In this document: one piece after another, positions 25,072 to 34,979 of the stretch
How the letters are laid out: the number at the start of each line of letters is the position of its first letter
Position numbering within the stretch: position 1 is the stretch's first letter
DNA from: Candidatus Anammoximicrobium sp.
GTDB taxonomy: Bacteria > Planctomycetota > Planctomycetia > Pirellulales > Pirellulaceae
Direction of reading: 5' to 3'
Length of the DNA: 64,000 nt
Assembly: GCA_012515235.1 (NCBI GenBank)
Contig: JAAYYU010000015.1
Coordinates: 62,001-126,000 of the forward strand
Translations under genes and position numbers: made by a program
Notes under the pieces: model-generated
Databases searched by the model: none
Told to the model about the DNA's origin: nothing
The model's input: the letters and a program-made list of their open reading frames with translations, nothing else

Positions 25072-26627
25072 TACTCCCTCGTGGCCCCAAACACCGGCTT
25101 GGGATACTGGCCGGAACTCCAACGTTGGGCCTCTTCGCTGTCGGCCGGGGCCGAGCGGATGCAGACGCGAAAGGTCTGGGGGCCTTGCCCCAAACCGCGG
25201 ACCGCGGCCACCGTCGCCGCGGCCGCAGCATCGATGTCCATCGACTTGACGACATTCTGCGGCGGCAGCGGCGTGCTCTTGAGCGCCTCCAGTCTGGGGA
25301 CGCACCAATCGGCGTAGGTTGCGGCATCGGTCTCGACGATGACGAGGAAGGCCATCGGCCGCAGCGGCGACAGATTCGTCAGCGTGCCCTGCACTTCCAG
25401 CCGGTCGCCCATCAGGCCACCGGGTCCGCTGGTCCGGTGCCGCACCGCGGTCAACTGAACTCGTCCCAAGTTTTCTTCCGTCAGCGAAATGCCCTTCCGC
25501 TCGGGCGGCTTGAGAATCACGTTCTGCTTGCGGCAGGCCGCGTCCAGCGAAGGGCGGAAGTGGGTCTGCATCTCGGCCAACTTGTCGCCGAAGGCTTGCC
25601 GAAAATCCGCCTGGCGCTGCGCCGGTTCGTCGTCTTCCAGCGGCTTCTTCTGCCCCAGCAGCCGCAGATACGCGGGGTATTCGTTCCGGTAACGGGTGAC
25701 CAGCAGCCAATGCAGCCCCCAAGCCTGTCCGTAGGCGTCGTCGACCAACGCGGGAGTGTGAAAGGGATCGTCGCCAGCCAGCAGGTGCTCCCATCCTACT
25801 TGCGCCGCCTGCAACGCCTGGTTGGCGTAGCGGACGCTGACCTTGCCGGGCCCGACGTTGATCTTCCCGGCATTGGCCTCGAAGCCCGTGGCCAATCCTT
25901 CGTCGAACCAGGTCGGGATCGGCGCCAACCGTTGGAAGATCTTCCGCACGTACACCTGCTGGTGGATGGCCTCGTGCAGCGGCGTCTCGTAGGTGCGGCA
26001 TTCTTCCAGCCGGATCGCCAGGATATTGGTCAGCTTGGAGTAGAAACCGGCCACGTGGCGCGTGAACTCTTCATCGCGCGAGGTAGCCGCCGAGGCGTAC
26101 TTAACAAAGTCGTCCTTCGTCTCGAAAATCAGTACGATCACCGGGTGGGCCGGCGGCGGAGCTTCGATCCGGGCCTCCCGGACGTAGCGGACGAACGCGG
26201 CCTCGACGTTCTTCATGAACGCGCCTGCGTCCCGCAAGAACGCTTTGGCTGCCCCTTCGGATGTTTTGGGCAGCGGCGAGCCCAGCACCAGACCGATGAC
26301 GAAAGGGTCTTGCAGGTAACTGCGGAACCGCTCGGCGGTGAACTCTTCTCTCAACCGGCCGGCCATCGCCGTTCCGTCGAGCGGCGTCGGTCCAGGCGAC
26401 GCCACGCGTTTCTCGGCCGCCGCACGAGGCACCAGATGGTATCGGCCGTCGGCCGTCTCCAGAATGTAGACCGCCTGATCGAAACCGACCAGCGAGGCCT
26501 CTAACTCGACGGACTTGCCGCCCGCGTCGCGATAGTGGAACGTGTCCGCCCGCGAGGCGCCGGCGACCAGCAGCGCACCCAGGCCAACCGCGGCGCCAAT
26601 CGTGCAGCAACGTGGATAACATGGCAT
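25071..26627 (-). CDS. secreted DUF1570-type protein with metallopeptidase-like HExxH motif
   Basis: 518 residues. A signal peptide (hydrophobic GAAVGLGALLVAG, cleavage near SRADTFHY) is followed by an SLA1/SH3-like strand segment (DAGGKSVELEASLVGF, YILETADGRYHLV). The middle carries HEAIHQQVYVR (~residue 218) and WFDEGLATGFE, the gluzincin pattern of DUF1570 (HExxH then a downstream Glu). The C-terminal ~130 residues look like a separate beta-sandwich. Probably an exported zinc peptidase-like protein; substrate unknown. GGGAGG lies 10 bases before the ATG. It is 26 bases downstream of the double FAD oxidoreductase and likely shares its transcript. The stop codon is formed at the edge of repeat copy A. 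Confidence 0.82.
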   Translation of the reverse strand: MPCYPRCCTIGAAVGLGALLVAGASRADTFHYRDAGGKSVELEASLVGFDQAVYILETADGRYHLVPRAAAEKRVASPGPTPLDGTAMAGRLREEFTAERFRSYLQDPFVIGLVLGSPLPKTSEGAAKAFLRDAGAFMKNVEAAFVRYVREARIEAPPPAHPVIVLIFETKDDFVKYASAATSRDEEFTRHVAGFYSKLTNILAIRLEECRTYETPLHEAIHQQVYVRKIFQRLAPIPTWFDEGLATGFEANAGKINVGPGKVSVRYANQALQAAQVGWEHLLAGDDPFHTPALVDDAYGQAWGLHWLLVTRYRNEYPAYLRLLGQKKPLEDDEPAQRQADFRQAFGDKLAEMQTHFRPSLDAACRKQNVILKPPERKGISLTEENLGRVQLTAVRHRTSGPGGLMGDRLEVQGTLTNLSPLRPMAFLVIVETDAATYADWCVPRLEALKSTPLPPQNVVKSMDIDAAAAATVAAVRGLGQGPQTFRVCIRSAPADSEEAQRWSSGQYPKPVFGATRE

Positions 26628-26653
26628 GGGTTACAGCCTCCCTGGGCTGGCGT

Positions 26654-29600
26654 TCAATTCCTGGCGTTTTCTGAATTCCTGGCCGCCCGCGACTTGCCCT
26701 CGGCCAGCACGGCGGCGGCATGGCGAGCCAAGTGGCCGCGGAGGTCCCGCGTGTAGGCGCGAAGGATCTTCTCGCCCAGCCCGTCGCAATCCCCGCAACG
26801 GTACAGGGCTCGGGCCAGCATCAGCTCCCGCAGCGACTCGCGGCGCGTCTGCTCGGCATTCGTGCCGCCGGGGACGCCCTTTTCGATCGCCACCTTGACA
26901 TCGGTGTGCGCGAAACCGGTCATGCCGGGCTTGGCGAGCAATTCGGCCAGCGGCTGTGCGGCCGAACGGTCGCCGATCAACTCCAGCGCCAAACCGGCGG
27001 CCCGGTGATGGCTGAAGGCGATCTGGGCGTCCAGTTGACCCAGTTTGCCCACGATCACGGGCACCGCTCGGACATTGCCGGCGTGCCCCAGGGCCACCAG
27101 CAGGTTGTCCAACTCGGACAACGCGGCACCGAACTGGCCCATGCCGCGATAGTTCCAGCCTTCGTCCCACTGCTCGTAGGAACGGACCTTGGCCAACAGG
27201 GTCTCCAGGCCCGCGTCGTCGCCCAGCACGGCCAGGGTGCGGGCATAGATCAGCTTGTCCTCGTCGCTGCTGGCCGCCTGATACGCTTGACGCACCAGGG
27301 GCAACGCGCGTTGAGGGTCCGTCATGATGACCGCGGCACCCCGGCCCTGCTTCAGATCGGTCACGGCCTGTGCGAACCGCTCGTCCGACAACGGATACGA
27401 GTCCTGATCCGTGAGCACGCTTTCCGGCAGATTCCCGATTTCCACCAGGTGCCTCTGCAGGGCCTTGAGATCGACCTGGCGGATCGGCACGTTGGCCTGG
27501 GCGGCCAGGGCCGCGGCGTACCCGGCCGCGTAGCCGCCGTTCTGGATGTCGGGCTGCATACGGATCAGCGGCACCGCGTCGCGATGGGCGCTGATGCTCA
27601 ACCCGGTGACGAGGATGCCGTCCAGCCCCTTGGGCAGCATCGCCCGCAGGGGAATGTCCACGAAGATGCCCTTCTTTTCGGGATGCTCCAGCAACAGGTA
27701 CGGGTCCACCGTGTAGCCGTGGGTGTCGAAGTTGCTCCGGCAGCGGCACACGGTGTCGGGATACGTTCGCTCGTTGACCTGGTCGAGGATCGTAATCGTC
27801 GCCTCGCCGACGATCCGGCGCCGCTCGCGGGTGTCGATCAGCCGTCCGTGGTCGAAGGCCTCGGGATATTTGCCCTTGGAGTAGACCAGGACGTGCCAGA
27901 TGTCCATCATGTCGGTCTCGTCGACGATCGTGAAATCGGTGTTGTTGTACGAGCCGCCGAGCCGGTAGCCGGGCAGGCCGGTGCCCTGCATGCCGAATTC
28001 CGAGGCGTCGGTATAGTTGGTTGCGGAGCCGGCGGAGGCCGCGACGTCCGAGTTGCCCGTGGCGTCAATGACGGTGTGAGCCAGAATGACGCCGCGGCCG
28101 TACGGCGTGGCGACGACCGCGCCCGCGACGCGGCCGTCCTGAACGAACGCGCCGCAGCCGACAACCCCGTACCACAGATCCGCGCCCGCTTTCAGCAACT
28201 CCTGGCGGTACCATTCGATTCTCGGCTCGATGGCCCACCGTTTCGCGTTGTCTTGAATGGTGGCCGTGAAGCCGACACAGTTGCCCCAGTAATACCCGGC
28301 AATCGCGCCGATCGTGCCCACGCCGCCCAGGCCGTGCAGGTACTCGACCACCAGCGTCTTGGCTCCGGCGCGGGCCGCGCCGATGCCCGCCGGCGCGCCG
28401 CCCGTCCCGCCGCCGATCACGACGACGTCGTAGCGGCCCAGCACGGGGATCGCCCGGCCGTCCTGCTCGACGGTCGGCAGTTGCTGCGGGATGGGCCGCA
28501 CGCCGGTCAGCGATTCACGGACGTCGCCTGTCGCCGTCGGCGTGGCCGCGGGCTCGCCGGGCAGCTTGACGCCCGACAGCCGTCCGGTCGCCTGGGCGTC
28601 CGCCGCGGCGGCCTTGCCCAGCCGCTCCCCCAAATCCATGTAAGCCAGCGGCCGCAGGAGTTTCGCCGCCTGCTCCCGCGATACGTCCGCACAGCCGCCC
28701 AGGACATACAGCCGATCGACGTCCTGCGGCCGGAACGCGCCCAGCGGCAGGGAAGCGACGCCCTGCCACGGTCCGGAGGCGGCTTCCCGGCCGTGCATCG
28801 GGTCCGGCGGGATTTCGAACATCACGTCCGACGTGAACTGCTGATCGGGATCGTAGGTCATGGTCCGCGCTTGTTGGTCGGCCTTCATGTAGGCCGCATA
28901 GCTGCCGTCGTCCATCGACAGGGGCATGGTGTACTCGATCACCGGGAAGTCGCCGCCGGATTGGCCTCGAAACGGAGGCGCGGCGATCCGCGACGAGATG
29001 TAGTCCGGTCCGCGCGCCTGGCCGCCGATGACGACGCGGTGGAAGGTGTGGGTGCCGCCGGGATAGGGGCGGAACTTGGCGCCGGCCAGTCGGGCCACCG
29101 TGGCCCGCGGCGTGGCGTCGATGATCGTCTTGGCCACCACCGCTTGCCGCCCGGCGCGGTTGGCCATGACGATCCCACAGGGCTTGCCGGCGGCGTCCCG
29201 AAGCACGTCGGTGGCGTAACAGCTGTACAGGTACTGGACGCCGGCCGCTAGCAGTTCGTCGTCCAGCGAATTCTTGACGTGCATCGGACGCGGTGGAGGC
29301 GGCACGTTGAGCCTGGCCGCTGGCAGCGTCTTTTCCGCGCCGATGATTTCGATTTCGCCCAGCAGGATCCGCTCGAAGCCCTCCGGCCGCTGCGCGTGAA
29401 AGCGGACGTACCGGGCCGGGGCGCCGATCGCAGCCTGGAGCGTGGCCGCGTCAGAATTGGCAAGGTCGTTTTCGATCACCGCCGCAGGCTTCCACTGCGC
29501 TCGGTCGTCGCTCAGGGACACCGTGATGCGTTTCACGTCGAACGGGCTGCCGCCAACGGCGCCCGGAGCGCGGCGATAGAACATGACGCGGACGTTGCGG

Positions 29601-30106
29601 ACCTCCTGCGACTGCTTCAGGTCCGCCGTGATCTGCACGTCGCCGTCGTATTGGACGCTTTCGGACGAGGCCGAATCCCAGCGGCCGTCGGTCAGCCGGC
29701 TGGGCGGCGCGGTGTCGCGGTGCGTGGCCGCGCTGGGCAGGTCTGTCTCATAGGTGTACGGAATCCGGTTTGGATCCGCCAGCGGCTGACTCGAATCGCC
29801 GAACACGCGTTGCGCCAGCGGCGAGGCCGGTGTCTCGCCTTCCTCCAGCCACAGCCGCAACGTGGCGGTCATGTCGTCGCCCAGGTACGGGTGCGGAGCG
29901 GCCAAGAACACCTTGGCGCCGTCCCGGGCCGCCGCAAGGGCTGCCGACACCGCCCCGGTCCCGCCGCCCACCACGACCACGTCTGCCTCGAAGGCCACCG
30001 GGAGCTTACGGGCGGATTCGTTCACCACTTCGGCGCCAGTCACCGTTCCGCAACAAACACACCATCCCAGCATCGACCAGAACCAGTTCGAGCGTGACAG
30101 GACCAT
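26654..30106 (-). CDS. secreted double FAD-dependent oxidoreductase with discoidin-like insert and HEAT-like tail
   Basis: 1150 residues. A hydrophobic N-terminus ends near GTVTGAEVV (signal peptide). The first Rossmann motif is ADVVVVGGGTGAVSAALAAARDGAKV; it is followed by a discoidin-like insertion (RYVRFHAQRPEG, LLGEIEIIG) at ~120-250, then the rest of that FAD domain (KTIIDATPRATVARLAGA). A second complete FAD_oxidored domain starts at ~550 (YDVVVIGGGTGGAPAGIGAARAGAKT, TVIDATGNSDVAASAG, GILVTGLSISAHRDAV). The last ~250 residues form HEAT-like helical repeats. The fold oxidises substrates with FAD; substrate unknown, perhaps an extracellular sugar derivative. GAAAGG lies ~8 bases before the ATG. 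Confidence 0.82.
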   Translation of the reverse strand: MVLSRSNWFWSMLGWCVCCGTVTGAEVVNESARKLPVAFEADVVVVGGGTGAVSAALAAARDGAKVFLAAPHPYLGDDMTATLRLWLEEGETPASPLAQRVFGDSSQPLADPNRIPYTYETDLPSAATHRDTAPPSRLTDGRWDSASSESVQYDGDVQITADLKQSQEVRNVRVMFYRRAPGAVGGSPFDVKRITVSLSDDRAQWKPAAVIENDLANSDAATLQAAIGAPARYVRFHAQRPEGFERILLGEIEIIGAEKTLPAARLNVPPPPRPMHVKNSLDDELLAAGVQYLYSCYATDVLRDAAGKPCGIVMANRAGRQAVVAKTIIDATPRATVARLAGAKFRPYPGGTHTFHRVVIGGQARGPDYISSRIAAPPFRGQSGGDFPVIEYTMPLSMDDGSYAAYMKADQQARTMTYDPDQQFTSDVMFEIPPDPMHGREAASGPWQGVASLPLGAFRPQDVDRLYVLGGCADVSREQAAKLLRPLAYMDLGERLGKAAAADAQATGRLSGVKLPGEPAATPTATGDVRESLTGVRPIPQQLPTVEQDGRAIPVLGRYDVVVIGGGTGGAPAGIGAARAGAKTLVVEYLHGLGGVGTIGAIAGYYWGNCVGFTATIQDNAKRWAIEPRIEWYRQELLKAGADLWYGVVGCGAFVQDGRVAGAVVATPYGRGVILAHTVIDATGNSDVAASAGSATNYTDASEFGMQGTGLPGYRLGGSYNNTDFTIVDETDMMDIWHVLVYSKGKYPEAFDHGRLIDTRERRRIVGEATITILDQVNERTYPDTVCRCRSNFDTHGYTVDPYLLLEHPEKKGIFVDIPLRAMLPKGLDGILVTGLSISAHRDAVPLIRMQPDIQNGGYAAGYAAALAAQANVPIRQVDLKALQRHLVEIGNLPESVLTDQDSYPLSDERFAQAVTDLKQGRGAAVIMTDPQRALPLVRQAYQAASSDEDKLIYARTLAVLGDDAGLETLLAKVRSYEQWDEGWNYRGMGQFGAALSELDNLLVALGHAGNVRAVPVIVGKLGQLDAQIAFSHHRAAGLALELIGDRSAAQPLAELLAKPGMTGFAHTDVKVAIEKGVPGGTNAEQTRRESLRELMLARALYRCGDCDGLGEKILRAYTRDLRGHLARHAAAVLAEGKSRAARNSENARN

Positions 30107-30406
30107 GAGAACGCCTTTCGCGCAAAGAAATCGACGGTTTCGTCAAACAGATCAGCGATTACTGGGCATGGTAACGCGTGGGACGCAGGCAAACAAGCTG
30201 CGGGCCAGACAGCGCGGCCTGGCCGCGCGTTTGCCTTGCGGTGGGCCGCGCGGCGATGACCAGAAAGGTTTAACACGCCTTGGGATGCGCAGCGCCGTTC
30301 GCGGAATGCTGCTGGATGGTGCGCGAACCGCATGACGCGGGCCGCCATTTCGGCAGCCGAACCGAAGCCCGCCAGCGGCCCCCTGTGGCACGGGGAAAGA
30401 TCCGGG

Positions 30407-31372
30407 TTAACGCATTCGCCGCAGGCGACTGCGGCGGTTCAGATAGTCGGCGAACACGTCGACCAGCGGCCGGCTCGTGTCCACGAGCACCCGCTCGCAG
30501 ACGTTTCGTTGAGCGAGTTCCTCCAGCTGGGTGGTGAAGCGGTTCAGGGCTTGCAAGTAGGCCCGCCGCAGATCGTCGGGCTGGGCCAGTTCTTCTTCGA
30601 AGATTTCCAGCCCGACGAATTTGGTCATCTGGTCGAACGGGAAGTTCAACTCGTCGTGGTGCAGCACCTGGATCAGGACCACTTCGTGCTTGTTGTACCG
30701 CAGGCGTTGGATGGCCGACTCGATTTGTCCCAAGTCGGCGAAGAAATCACTGAACACGACCACGATCTCGCGGCGGCCCATCCGCTGCGCCAGTTCGGTC
30801 AAGCAGGCGGCCAACTCCGTTCTTTCGGCCCGGCTCTTGCCGACCTCGTCCAAGTGGCGGGAGTCGGCAGTCCACCAGTGGCGCGCCGTCGCGATGTCTT
30901 CGAGGTACTGCGCGATCCGCGCAATCTGGTCCATCGAATTGCTGGGCGCGATCCGGTCGCGGACGTGCGTATCGAAGGTGGCCAGCGACACTTTGTCGCT
31001 CTGCCGCACGATGGAGTAACCCAGGGTCGTAGCCATCTGGGCGGCGTACAGCAGCTTCTGCTGGCGGCCCTCGCCGTACCGCATCGAGGCGCTGATGTCC
31101 AGCAGCAGATGGCAGACGAAGTTCGTCTCCAACTCGTACTGCTTGACGACCAACTTGTCGCGGTTGAAGTACACCCGCCAGTCGATGTGCTTGGGGTCGT
31201 CGCCCGGCGCGTACTCGCGGTGGCCGGCAAATTCGACGGCGAAGCCGGACAGCGGCGATTTGTGGGCGCCGGCCAAGCTGCCGATCACCAACCCGCGGGG
31301 CTCGAAATGCCGGTCCGCAACCGCACTGAGCACGTCCGGATCCAAGTACCGCGACAACACGCCCGTGGCCAT
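30407..31372 (-). CDS. DUF58 protein (von Willebrand A-like fold)
   Basis: 321 residues from the ATG at 31372, with GGGAGAGG 8 bases upstream; the longer upstream frame carries no family sequence. The DUF58 hallmark is clear: GFAVEFAGHREYAPGDDPKHIDWR, followed by the MIDAS-like LLLDISASMRYG and a later VVFSDFFADL. These proteins usually accompany MoxR AAA+ ATPases and act as chaperone/insertion partners or in cell-envelope maintenance. No moxR is adjacent here, so the ATPase must be elsewhere. Cytoplasmic. The gap of 300 bases to the FAD gene has no visible gene. Confidence 0.9.
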   Translation of the reverse strand: MATGVLSRYLDPDVLSAVADRHFEPRGLVIGSLAGAHKSPLSGFAVEFAGHREYAPGDDPKHIDWRVYFNRDKLVVKQYELETNFVCHLLLDISASMRYGEGRQQKLLYAAQMATTLGYSIVRQSDKVSLATFDTHVRDRIAPSNSMDQIARIAQYLEDIATARHWWTADSRHLDEVGKSRAERTELAACLTELAQRMGRREIVVVFSDFFADLGQIESAIQRLRYNKHEVVLIQVLHHDELNFPFDQMTKFVGLEIFEEELAQPDDLRRAYLQALNRFTTQLEELAQRNVCERVLVDTSRPLVDVFADYLNRRSRLRRMR

Positions 31373-31583
31373 ATTCGCACCTCTCCCAGGCGAACGGAGG
31401 GCGCCAGCCCGCCGGTTCTTCTGAACTGCAAAAAGAGTCCTGACCCCTTTTCCGGGCACTCCCTTGTTGCGCCCGTTCGCTCCCATCTTACGCTCCCAGC
31501 CCACCGTCCGCTAGCAACGCCGCCCGAAATGGCTTGCTGATTTCGCCTTGACGGGGTCAAGGCATTCTGTTCTTCCGGCCGGC

Positions 31584-33152
31584 TCAAGCGTTCATGTCGC
31601 TCCACTTCCGCGCCCTGCGCCCGAAGCCCCACAGCGCCACCGCGGCGACGACGCCGACCAGGGCGAACGGGCTCCATACGTACCAGTGCGGCTGGTAGGT
31701 GTCCCAGAGCAACTCGGTGGCCGCCGTTGGCGACAAGCCGGTGATCTCCTGCAGCTTCAACATCGCTTCGGTGCGCGGCACGCCGAGGAACGTTTCCAGC
31801 GACGTCACGTCGCCGTTCCAACTCCGGCCCGCGCCCAGCCGGGTGTGCTCAGCCAGATAGCGCAAAGCCAAGACGGCCTTTTCGCCGTAGTGCCCGTACA
31901 CGTAACCGGCGATCTTCGAGCCGGCGTACACGCCGACGCCGACCGGGATGTTGACGTAGCCCAAATACAGGCCCTTCTTGCCGGGCGGCGCGATCAGCGC
32001 GAGGTACTCGGATTTCTTCGGACCCGTGGCCATCTCGCCCAGCGAGAAGAAGAGGATGCCGAGCACCAGGATCCAGGCGTTCGTTGTCCAGCCGGCGACC
32101 AGCAACCCCACCGTGGCCAGCAACATGCCGAACAGCATGGCCGTGAGCGTGCGCAGATGACGCGTGAGCCAGGCGACGCCGATCACGCCCAGGATGATGA
32201 ACAGCGCGTTGAAGCTGAGCAGCACCTGCTGGGGAATCATCGGCCCACGCGGCGTCTGCTGGACCAGCGTGCGATAGGCGACGTCCGGCAGCCAGCGCAG
32301 CGCTTCGGCCATCGGCCGGCTGTCGACCCAGTCGGCAATGAAATTCGGCTGCAGATCCCACAGCTGGAACATCATCAGCCAGAAACACGACATGATGGCC
32401 AACCACGCGAGCAGACGCGGCTCGAATACGTCGCGCACCGTCCGCGCGAGAACCTGCCACATGGTCTCCGTCTTCGACGCGCCGCTGGGGACGTCCTTAA
32501 AGGCGAACAGCAGCACCAGGTTGAACGACGTGAACACGGCCGATGCCAAAAACAGGTTGCGCCACGCTTCCTGCGAATTGGCCGCGGCGTAAAATGGGCC
32601 CGGCAGCAGCACGCTGAGACTCAGGAGAATGGTCGGCAGGTAGTGCCCGATGAACGCGCCCACGTTGACGACCCAGTAGAACACGCCCCAGCCGACGGAC
32701 GAGTTCTCCTTCGTCAGGTTGTGCGCCAGCGAGCCCTGGATGCTGGGTTTGAAGAAGGCCGTGCCGGTCGCCAGCACCAGAATGCCGATGAAGAACCCCC
32801 CGTAGTTGCTGATCGGCGGCACGTCGCGCAACAGGGCGATCAGGATGTACCCGGCCGTCATCAGCGAAATCGAAAAGGCCAGCGTCCGCTTGTAGCCGAA
32901 GCGGTCCGCGTAGCCGCCGGTGACGATGGGCAGCAGCGACTGGAACGCGGCCCACCAGGCGTAAATCGTGCCCTTGTCGGCGGCCGTCAAGTGCAACCCG
33001 CCCGGGTTGTCCGCCTGCATGATGTAGATCGGCGCCATCACGCGGAGATTGTAGAACGCCAGGCGCTCCCACATCTCGATCGTGTTCAGCACCCAGAACG
33101 CGCGGCTGAACCGCGGTTTCGCCGGTCCGGCGTCCGTCGTCGCTGCAGACAT
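31584..33152 (-). CDS. POT/PTR-family proton-coupled oligopeptide transporter
   Basis: 522 residues from the ATG at 33152 (AGGGAG ~11 bases upstream). An integral membrane protein of the major facilitator superfamily with about 12-14 hydrophobic segments. POT signatures: EMWERLAFYNLRVMAPIYIMQ near residue 25, GGYADRFGYKRTLAFSISL, FFKPSIQGSLAHNL and GVFYWVVNVGAFIG, then the late FFSLGEMATGPKKSEYL motif. It probably imports di/tripeptides with protons. Start and length match the family. Confidence 0.9.
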   Translation of the reverse strand: MSAATTDAGPAKPRFSRAFWVLNTIEMWERLAFYNLRVMAPIYIMQADNPGGLHLTAADKGTIYAWWAAFQSLLPIVTGGYADRFGYKRTLAFSISLMTAGYILIALLRDVPPISNYGGFFIGILVLATGTAFFKPSIQGSLAHNLTKENSSVGWGVFYWVVNVGAFIGHYLPTILLSLSVLLPGPFYAAANSQEAWRNLFLASAVFTSFNLVLLFAFKDVPSGASKTETMWQVLARTVRDVFEPRLLAWLAIMSCFWLMMFQLWDLQPNFIADWVDSRPMAEALRWLPDVAYRTLVQQTPRGPMIPQQVLLSFNALFIILGVIGVAWLTRHLRTLTAMLFGMLLATVGLLVAGWTTNAWILVLGILFFSLGEMATGPKKSEYLALIAPPGKKGLYLGYVNIPVGVGVYAGSKIAGYVYGHYGEKAVLALRYLAEHTRLGAGRSWNGDVTSLETFLGVPRTEAMLKLQEITGLSPTAATELLWDTYQPHWYVWSPFALVGVVAAVALWGFGRRARKWSDMNA

Positions 33153-33502
33153 GCTTGACTTGCTCCCTGTGAAGTTCGCGTCGTTTGATCCGTGAGTGAG
33201 CGGAATGGCGCTGGCCACCGGTTCCGGATGGGGCCATGAACTGTGGCAGGCCATCGCCGCGGACCGATCGCGGATCGATGCCGCACAATTCTCGCCGGCT
33301 TCGCCCGCCCGCTCGTCGCGGATCGCGAATGGGCTTGGCCGCCGTCGTCGGCTGGCTGCGGCATCGGCGGTTCCTGGTGCGAGCCGCGCGTGGCCTTACT
33401 TGTTGCGGCCGCCGCCTTGGAACACTTGGCGACGCGTCCGCCTGAGCCGCTCAAACTCGGCGGCGTGCGGTACTTGTGGTCCGGGGAAACTCGAATGCCT
33501 TC

Positions 33503-33614
33503 GCATCGTTCGAGGAGCAAGTGGGCGAAAGGGCGCTAGCCGCCGGTTTCGCCTGGGCCGCGATATCGGCGGCTGGCCCGCTCACTCGTAACCGAACTGT
33601 TGTTTCTCGAACGG
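33503..33614. repeat. palindromic repeat family 1, copy C (diverged)
   Basis: Left end GCATCGTTCGAGGAGC and right end TTGTTTCTCGAACG match the arms of copies A and B. The inside shares GGCGCTAGCCGCCGG with copy B, which has GGCGCTAGCCACCGG. The arms have decayed (the terminal bases differ), so this is an older copy. It lies between the POT transporter gene and an unknown minus-strand gene. Confidence 0.65.
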
Positions 33615-33657
33615 CGCCCAGCGAAGTGAACCTCCAACCTGACGTCGACCGGGTCTC

Positions 33658-33704
33658 CTCCTCTTCCTCGTCCTCCTGTCGAGGAGGAGGGCGAGGAAGA
33701 GGAC
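33658..33704 (-). terminator. very strong purine/pyrimidine hairpin after the unknown gene
   Basis: Arms TCCTCTTCCTCG and CGAGGAAGAGGA pair perfectly (12 bp), continue with a second 7-bp block (TCCTCCT / AGGAGGA) and close in a 4-base loop, with a few unpaired bases between blocks. It starts ~43 bases beyond the stop of the gene at 33747. No clean T-run follows, so it may act as an RNA end stabiliser or Rho-assisted terminator. Confidence 0.5.
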
Positions 33705-33746
33705 GAAAAACCAAAATATCTTCGCACTTTTTCGCGAGCGAATCTT

Positions 33747-34586
33747 CTAGTCGACCGACGGCGCCCAGGCCAATTCCTTGAGCGATTCCAGCGCGCCCAT
33801 GACGTCGTCGAGCGTGACTTGCCGCCAGGCCTCGGCCTTGTGCCGCAGAATGGCCAGCTTGAACGCTTCGAACGCCTCGGCCAGATCGTCGGGCAGTTCG
33901 GCCAGATTGGCAAACGGCCGCACGAGCGGGACGGATTCCTCGGCCTCTCGGCTGGCGTCGTCCGTGCGGGCTCGCGCGCCGCCCTCATCCTCGTCGCCAA
34001 AGTCCGCGCCTTCGGGAATCGGGGGACCTTGGACCTCGGCCAGCGAATCCGGCACCCGCTGCGCGGCCGCGTCGCGGGCGACGGCCGGATCGACGTCTTC
34101 GTCCAGATCGGCGGTCACGATCTCTTCGTCCAGCGGGCGCTCGGACTCGACCGCGCCCATCGCTTCCCAGCGCTGCCGGCGCATCTGCGACACCGACCAC
34201 TTGGACTGGACAGCTCCCTCCAGCCACATCTCCGCGTCCGCCCAATCCAGGGCCGCATGGAAATGGCTCCAGTACAAGCCCTGGTACTCCTGGTACGTCT
34301 TGCCGAAGCGTTCGCACACGCGGCGCAGGCGGCCGACGTGCTGGCCGGTGACCGCGCCGACCAGCCGCGCCCAGGCGTCGTCCGAATACTCGCGTGCCGG
34401 GCGTTTGGCGTCGATCAGCAATTGCCGCCATTCCGCAATGATGCGGCCTTTTTCCCAGTTCGTCGTGCTGACCAGGTGGTTCCAGCGGCCCACAAACGGC
34501 TGCGACGTTTCGTTCAAGCCGGCTGCCGCGACGGGTTGGGTGGCTGCCGATTGCGAGTCTTGGGTAAGCGTGGTCGTCATTTCCAT
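33747..34586 (-). CDS. unknown planctomycete-type protein
   Basis: 279 residues from the ATG at 34586 (AGGA ~10 bases upstream; another Met three codons later is possible). The first half is helical with a HTH-like spacing (RWNHLVSTTNWEKGRIIAEWR, DAWARLVGAVTGQHVGRLRRVCERFGKTYQEY); conserved Trp/Tyr residues suggest a real fold. The second half is acidic and disordered (DEEIVTADLDEDVDPA, FGDEDEGGA) and ends with a short helical stretch (LPDDLAEAFEAFKLAIL). No signal peptide, so cytoplasmic. I do not recognise the family; a DNA- or RNA-associated role is possible but unproven. Confidence 0.75.
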   Translation of the reverse strand: MEMTTTLTQDSQSAATQPVAAAGLNETSQPFVGRWNHLVSTTNWEKGRIIAEWRQLLIDAKRPAREYSDDAWARLVGAVTGQHVGRLRRVCERFGKTYQEYQGLYWSHFHAALDWADAEMWLEGAVQSKWSVSQMRRQRWEAMGAVESERPLDEEIVTADLDEDVDPAVARDAAAQRVPDSLAEVQGPPIPEGADFGDEDEGGARARTDDASREAEESVPLVRPFANLAELPDDLAEAFEAFKLAILRHKAEAWRQVTLDDVMGALESLKELAWAPSVD

Positions 34587-34979
34587 CGCGCGAATTCCTG
34601 TTCACATGGGGAGACAAGTGAGAAACGAAGGTGACAGCCCCTCGCGTCCAAGGCGGAGCCTAACTTACCACGTTGCCAAGCTAGCAACAGGGGCGACTCG
34701 GCCAAATGCGACCGAAGCCGAAAACCACGGGCCTTGTCCGCCAACCGTTACGGGCGGGCGAGGGGGAAAACTTGTTGACAGTCCCCATGTCGCCCCGTTT
34801 CCCCACTCACGGGAATGGCTGAATGGCTGGCCCGTGGACTGCTGGCCCAGGTCCGGAGTTGCGGGAACGAGGCATGCAACCTAAGTTAAGTCCAGTTTGT
34901 TGAGTTCAGGGTTTCGGGCTGAACTGGTTGCGTCCAATTGCCAGTCCGGCTCCTGCAAGCTGGCGCAGAGGATTTTCCC
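34587..34979. other. intergenic region without a visible gene
   Basis: About 390 bases between two divergent genes. It likely holds the promoters for both, but I found no promoter match good enough to call. No repeat or hairpin stands out. Confidence 0.4.
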
